Origin: GCA-003244245 sp035463315
Lineage (GTDB): Bacteria; Actinomycetota; Actinomycetes; Mycobacteriales; Pseudonocardiaceae
Direction of reading: 5' to 3'
Assembly: GCA_035463315.1 (NCBI GenBank)
Contig: DATHTJ010000041.1
Coordinates: 1 to 9,266, forward strand
Length of the DNA: 9,266 nt
Position numbers and translations under genes: made by a program. The notes below the pieces were generated by a model. That model was not told the DNA's origin, did not search any database, and was given only the letters and a program-made list of their open reading frames with translations. Below, in pieces: positions 6,831 to 9,266 of this stretch. The stretch's first letter is position 1. Each line of letters starts with the position of its first letter.

Positions 6831-7306
6831 AGCCGGCTTCGTACCCACGCCAGCAAACCGGGCACTGCCGCGCACACCATGCCGAGTACCTCATCAAAGC
6901 GGTGCCTGCCGTCGAGGTACGGGTCGGGCACGTCGAGGTCTCCGTCGGCACTCGGGTCGAACGATCGCAGCAGCACCACCCGCTCCGGTTCGGCCACCAG
7001 CCGCCGCAGCGTCGCGAGATGCTCGGAGTCCAGCGCCACCAGCAGATCGGCTGATAGGTGGTGTGAGCCGACCTGCGCGGCGACGTGCTTGCAGTCGTAA
7101 CCGGCCCGGCGCAGCGTCTCGGCGGTGCGCTGGTCGGCGGGGTTGCCGACGTGCCAGGAACCGGTTCCCGCGCTGCTCACCCGCACGAGGTGCGCCAGGC
7201 CCTCCCGGCGCAGGGCGTCCGCGAAGACGACCTCAGCCATCGGGGACCGGCAGATGTTCCCGGTGCAGACGAAGACCACAGATAGCCTCTTTTGCGGGAT
7301 GCTCAT
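6827..7306 (-). CDS. ptpA: Low molecular weight protein tyrosine phosphatase, PtpA-like
   Basis: Cytoplasmic phosphotyrosine phosphatase of 159 residues. The P-loop CTGNICRS (14-21) gives the CX5R nucleophile Cys14 and Arg20; SAGTGSWHVGNPAD (45-58) is the conserved second block; the acid-base aspartate is Asp128 in VPDPYLDG. The wording of these blocks, VGSxHLxADLLVALD and RSFDP follow Mycobacterium tuberculosis PtpA closely, but only one tyrosine (Tyr130) follows the DP, where PtpA has two that PtkA phosphorylates. It is the first gene of a three-gene operon, with its stop overlapping the next ATG. Start uncertain: ATG 7306 has a G run only two bases upstream, whereas an AGAGG (complement of 7286-7290) stands six bases before an in-frame GTG at 7279, which would leave just four residues before the catalytic Cys. 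The frame is open up to 7510. The Mycobacterium-like N-terminus favours 7306. Confidence 0.92.
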   Translation of the reverse strand: MSIPQKRLSVVFVCTGNICRSPMAEVVFADALRREGLAHLVRVSSAGTGSWHVGNPADQRTAETLRRAGYDCKHVAAQVGSHHLSADLLVALDSEHLATLRRLVAEPERVVLLRSFDPSADGDLDVPDPYLDGRHRFDEVLGMVCAAVPGLLAWVRSRL

Positions 7307-7347
7307 AACCCCAGTCTGAACTGTCGCCTGATGCGCAGGTTCCGGCC

Positions 7348-7440
7348 ATGAGCAACCCACCACCTCACTGCTGCCCGGGGCAGGCCAACAAGCTCGCCGT
7401 GCTGCTCGACGCGCTCCACACTGCGACCACACGACCATGA
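7348..7440 (+). CDS. Possible 30-residue ORF, maybe a remnant related to the 7797-8075 protein
   Basis: An ATG frame of 30 codons divergent from the phosphatase operon. Its middle reads QANKLAVLLDALHTA, resembling AARLPVLLDALGGV at the start of the protein at 7797-8075, and both have a PP-x-H segment just before it. This suggests a truncated duplicate or a decayed gene start. Only a weak AGG (near 7336-7338) precedes the ATG. Its TGA overlaps an ATG at 7437, which opens a long frame that later merges with the 7797 gene, but that extension looks non-coding. Translation is unproven. Confidence 0.3.
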   Translation: MSNPPPHCCPGQANKLAVLLDALHTATTRP

Positions 7441-7526
7441 TCCGCGCCTGCTCAGCGGCTCCGCTTGCGGCGCCACCGCTGGTCAGGGGTGGGACCGCCC
7501 AGTGGATCAACCAGGGACCTGCTCAC

Positions 7527-7543
7527 GACGTATTAGGTACGTC
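7527..7543. repeat. Perfect inverted repeat GACGTA-N5-TACGTC
   Basis: Six-base arms at 7527-7532 and 7538-7543 flank the spacer TTAGG. The centre (TATTAG, 7531-7536) is unusually AT-rich for this DNA and could be a -10 element, so the repeat could be an operator over a promoter facing right, though no good -35 was found. A regulator dimer site is an inference from symmetry alone. Confidence 0.45.
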
Positions 7544-7554
7544 ACTCAACACCG

Positions 7555-7800
7555 GTGACCACGCTTGCTCCTCCTCGCACGTCAGCGGCAGAGCAACCCC
7601 CCACGACTGCCCGCCTGTGCCCACCGGTGCCCACGTCTCGTGCGACCACACCGCGACCACAGACGGCGATAGCAGGGCTCTGCCCGCTGCGCCTGATGAC
7701 AGCAGACGTCGCCACCGGCAACACCGCCTGTCCCCGTTGGGGTGCCTGGACTCTTCAGGCGCCACTGGTGAAGCCCGATCCGATGAGGCGGACGGCATGA
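7555..7800 (+). CDS. Possible 81-residue hypothetical protein upstream of and overlapping the 7797 gene
   Basis: Frame from GTG 7555 to TGA 7798-7800. The stop overlaps the ATG of the next gene in ATGA, an arrangement typical of coupled genes. The first half is proline/threonine-rich and looks like composition alone; the second half (after an internal ATG at about 7696) reads more like a protein, with ACPRWGAWTLQAPLVKPDP. There is no Shine-Dalgarno before GTG 7555, so the shorter start or no translation at all is possible. I recognise no family. The overlap is the main argument for it. Confidence 0.35.
   Translation: MTTLAPPRTSAAEQPPTTARLCPPVPTSRATTPRPQTAIAGLCPLRLMTADVATGNTACPRWGAWTLQAPLVKPDPMRRTA
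7642..7661. repeat. Tandem GCGACCACA direct repeats (11-base period)
   Basis: GCGACCACA occurs at 7642-7650 and 7653-7661, one helical turn apart, and again at 7423-7431; the 11-mer TGCGACCACAC is identical at 7422-7432 and 7641-7651. Same-face spacing suits a DNA-binding protein, but in GC-rich DNA such short matches can arise by chance. Confidence 0.35.
7785..7788 (+). promoter_or_regulatory. Shine-Dalgarno of the 7797 gene
   Basis: GAGG (within GAGGCGGA) eight bases before ATG 7797. It selects this ATG over the upstream ATG of the same open frame at 7437. Confidence 0.6.
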
Positions 7801-8075
7801 CGCCCCTGCCGCCCTGGCACGCTGCCCGGCTGCCCGTTCTGCTTGACGCGTTGGGTGGTGTCCCGATCTCCGAGGCCGAACGCCGGTCTCTGGTGTGGCT
7901 GGCCGGGTTCGAGGCGCACACCGTGGAGAACATTGCCGAGGTGATCATCCGTGCCCGGCAGACCCGGTATCCGAGGTGTCCGATTTGCCCACTACCGGTG
8001 ATCTTGCGGAAAGTGGCTCCCGGCCAGCGGTTTCCCTGTGATCGGCGAGCACGTTTCCCCAGGTCGGTTCACTGA
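7797..8075 (+). CDS. Small conserved-looking hypothetical protein
   Basis: A 92-residue protein. Residues 1-57 look like a helical, globular domain: a PPWHAARLPVLLDALGGVP segment, then SEAERRSLVWLAGFEAHTVENIAEVI, then an arginine-rich helix end. I recall similar small proteins ending in a WLAGFE-x-TVENIA helix in actinomycetes, often in accessory regions, but cannot name a family or function. The tail (from about residue 60) is unlike it: three cysteines (RCPIC, FPCDRR) and many arginines. After about 7955 another frame of the same strand also reads plausibly (PADPVSEVSDLPTTGDL, ending in TGA), so a frameshift at that point is possible. It precedes the XRE regulator by 139 bases on the same strand. 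Confidence 0.6.
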   Translation: MTPLPPWHAARLPVLLDALGGVPISEAERRSLVWLAGFEAHTVENIAEVIIRARQTRYPRCPICPLPVILRKVAPGQRFPCDRRARFPRSVH

Positions 8076-8101
8076 GTATCCGTTGGGGTCCACGGTGTGC
8101 A

Positions 8102-8130
8102 GTGTCCACCACCAGGCACCCGCGTAGCCT
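8102..8130 (+). promoter_or_regulatory. Candidate promoter of the XRE regulator
   Basis: A -10 like TAGCCT (8125-8130, TANNNT) with a weak -35 like GTGTCC (8102-8107) 17 bases away. It lies about 85 bases before the GTG start. The -10 is inside the GTAGC/GCTAC inverted repeat, which would allow control by a bound dimer. Predicted by eye only. Confidence 0.35.
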
Positions 8131-8138
8131 GTCGCTAC
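8124..8138. repeat. Inverted repeat GTAGC-N5-GCTAC upstream of the XRE gene
   Basis: Perfect five-base arms (8124-8128 and 8134-8138) around CTGTC, 76 bases before the GTG start. The five-base spacer is the same as in the repeat at 7527-7543, though the arms differ. XRE regulators usually bind such short palindromes as dimers, so an autoregulatory operator is a reasonable inference; a small RNA hairpin is the alternative. Confidence 0.45.
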
Positions 8139-8171
8139 CTCCTTGCCGAGGTTCCGCCCTGGGGTCGCTCC

Positions 8172-8196
8172 CCGGGACATCGGTGAGGGATCCCGG
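8172..8196. repeat. Inverted repeat CCGGGA-N13-TCCCGG in the XRE leader
   Basis: Six-base arms at 8172-8177 and 8191-8196 with a 13-base loop, ending about ten bases before the Shine-Dalgarno. In a transcript it could form a hairpin that affects initiation. GC-rich arms of this size are common by chance here. Confidence 0.3.
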
Positions 8197-8204
8197 TGAA
8201 GGAC

Positions 8205-8209
8205 AGGGG
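8205..8209 (+). promoter_or_regulatory. Shine-Dalgarno of the XRE regulator
   Basis: AGGGG five bases before GTG 8215, which fixes the start of the regulator. Confidence 0.6.
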
Positions 8210-8214
8210 TTTTC

Positions 8215-9266
8215 GTGGACGTTGAGGACCCGCGGACGATCGGTGCTCGGCTGCGGCGGATTCGGAAGGCCCGGGACAAGTCGCTGCGGGTGGTCGCCGA
8301 GCTGTCCGGTGTCCTCAGTGCGGCGAGCTTGAGCCGGATCGAGAACGGGCTACGCACGCTGGACAGCCGCTCTGAGATCGTCGCCCTGGCCAACGTGCTC
8401 CAGATCTCCCCGTCCGAGCTGACCAGGATGGATGTGCCTGCACCCGGTAACGGTGTGACCGACATGGCCGTTGAGGCGCTCCGCGTCGCGTTTATGGCGG
8501 TCGATCATGATCAGCCCGGTGGGGAGGTTCTGCCGGTTGAGGCTCTGCGTGCCAGGGTGTTGGCGATCCTGGATGCTCGCTGCCGTCATGACCGGCAAGG
8601 TGAGGCCGCTGTGGTCCTGCCCGGCCTGATCAGGGATCTGCACACCAGCATCGCGGCTGGTCGCGACGTGGCCGAGTTGCTCGATCTGGCGGTGTTGCTG
8701 CACACCCAAGGCACCGGTGCATGGCTGCGCGTGGTGGGTGGCCCGCTGGATCTGCGGCGGGATGCGGCCCGGCTGGCCCGCCAGGCAGCGCAAGACCGCG
8801 ACACCCCGACCGCTCGGGGGATAGCCACGGTCGGCACTGTGGGCGTGATGCTCGCCGCGGGGACCTTTGACCTGGCCGGCGGCGAGCTTGACTCGGTGGC
8901 TGTCCCGACCACCAGCTCAGAATCGGTTCAGCTCGCGGGCATGCTTGCGCTGTCCCGGTCGCTGGTGGCCGCTGCGGATAGGCGGCCTGCCGACGTTGAC
9001 GCCGCGTTGGAGTACGCGGGCGAACTGGCTCAGCACACCGGAGAAGGCAATGCGTACTGGATGGGGTTTGGTCCCACCAACGTCGGGCTATGGCGGATGG
9101 CTGGGGCATTGGAGGTCCGCGATCACGAACAGGCGGCCGCCGTGGCTGAGAGTTTGCAGCCGGACGTACACCCGAACCTTCCACGCCGAGCTGTCTACTG
9201 GGTTGACTACGGTCGCGCACTGGCCCGGCTGAGGGGACGCCACGACCATGCAGTGAGGGCGTTGCG
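8215..9266 (+). CDS. XRE-family helix-turn-helix regulator with a helical-repeat C-terminal region, partial
   Basis: Open from GTG 8215 to the window edge, 350 codons without a stop; the C-terminus is missing. Residues about 8-65 form an XRE/Cro-C1 DNA-binding domain: TIGARLRRIRKARDKSL, then VVAELSGVLSAASLSRIENG (recognition helix with SLSRIENG) and a SEIVALANVLQISPSEL closing helix. The rest is alpha-helical and rich in alanine and leucine, including GEGNAYWMGFGPTNVGLWRMA (around 279-299), then ARLRGRHDHAV, the style of tetratricopeptide-like ligand-sensing domains in large actinomycete XRE regulators (usually about 400 residues). Such proteins are believed to sense small molecules or peptides, but the ligand is unknown. 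Codon use has more T- and A-ending codons than the metabolic genes, which fits an accessory gene. It follows the small gene at 7797-8075 and has its own possible promoter. Confidence 0.88.
   Translation, partial: MDVEDPRTIGARLRRIRKARDKSLRVVAELSGVLSAASLSRIENGLRTLDSRSEIVALANVLQISPSELTRMDVPAPGNGVTDMAVEALRVAFMAVDHDQPGGEVLPVEALRARVLAILDARCRHDRQGEAAVVLPGLIRDLHTSIAAGRDVAELLDLAVLLHTQGTGAWLRVVGGPLDLRRDAARLARQAAQDRDTPTARGIATVGTVGVMLAAGTFDLAGGELDSVAVPTTSSESVQLAGMLALSRSLVAAADRRPADVDAALEYAGELAQHTGEGNAYWMGFGPTNVGLWRMAGALEVRDHEQAAAVAESLQPDVHPNLPRRAVYWVDYGRALARLRGRHDHAVRAL

Larger units (their letters stand above)
7441..7796 (+). other. Low-coding-signal stretch with repeats and an inverted repeat
   Basis: No gene here can be called with confidence. 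Two plus-strand frames are open: one from ATG 7437 that runs in frame into the 7797 gene (it contains a TTA codon at 7533-7535, rare in high-GC actinomycetes, and has no recognisable domain), and one from GTG 7555 to 7800 (listed separately). The stretch holds two GCGACCACA copies and a perfect GACGTA/TACGTC inverted repeat. It may be a promoter region for the small genes to the right, or a decayed accessory segment. No tRNA, CRISPR or transposase remnant was recognised. Confidence 0.5.

Noticed and set aside
6051..7100. 349-codon plus-strand frame
   Set aside because: Antisense to the kinase and phosphatase, both with clear catalytic motifs; no domain of its own.
6442..7308. 288-codon plus-strand frame
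   Set aside because: Antisense to the same two genes, Arg/Ala/Pro-rich, no motif.
7454..7480. AGCGG/CCGCT inverted repeats as a terminator
   Set aside because: Small stem, alternative pairings and no T run; nothing to tell it from ordinary GC-rich DNA.
7437..7796. N-terminal extension of the 7797 gene to ATG 7437
   Set aside because: It contains a TTA codon, shows no domain, has no Shine-Dalgarno of its own, and ATG 7797 has a good one.
1..9266. CRISPR arrays, tRNA or rRNA genes, transposases, integrases, toxin-antitoxin pairs
   Set aside because: None recognised on either strand by reading motifs and repeats.

Overview
The window is GC-rich, with strong G/C bias at third codon positions, several GTG starts and actinobacterial protein families. 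It looks like chromosomal DNA of an actinomycete. The convergent arrangement of cobD against SURF1 and a low-molecular-weight tyrosine phosphatase resembles the ptpA / SURF1 / cobD neighbourhood known from Mycobacterium. The large XRE regulator at the right edge is of a type common in Pseudonocardiales and Streptomyces. A member of Pseudonocardiales is my best guess, by inference only.

Positions 1-2694: the 5' end of a divergent short-chain dehydrogenase, then cydA and cydB, which encode the two large subunits of a cytochrome bd-type quinol oxidase. No cydDC (assembly transporter) follows. The CydA is a short-Q-loop form whose residue before the hame-ligand methionine motif differs from the E. 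coli enzyme.

Positions 2695-5188: a matB-type malonyl/methylmalonyl-CoA synthetase and a cobD/cbiB cobinamide-phosphate synthase follow on the same strand with gaps of about 36-65 bases, so cydA-cydB-matB-cobD could be one transcript. matB makes (methyl)malonyl-CoA and cobD makes B12; methylmalonyl-CoA mutase joins these two metabolites, so the pairing may be functional.

Positions 5176-7306, minus strand: a compact operon of LMW protein tyrosine phosphatase, fructosamine-kinase family protein and SURF1, with an ATGA stop/start overlap at both junctions. It converges on cobD with a 13-base overlap of the reading frames.

Positions 7307-9266: a different, accessory-like region with poorer coding density, small ORFs, short direct repeats, two perfect inverted repeats with 5-base spacers, a small conserved-looking protein (7797-8075), and an XRE-family regulator cut by the window edge. 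This is the least explained part. The rest is ordinary metabolism and respiration. I did not find a clear new defence or mobile system.
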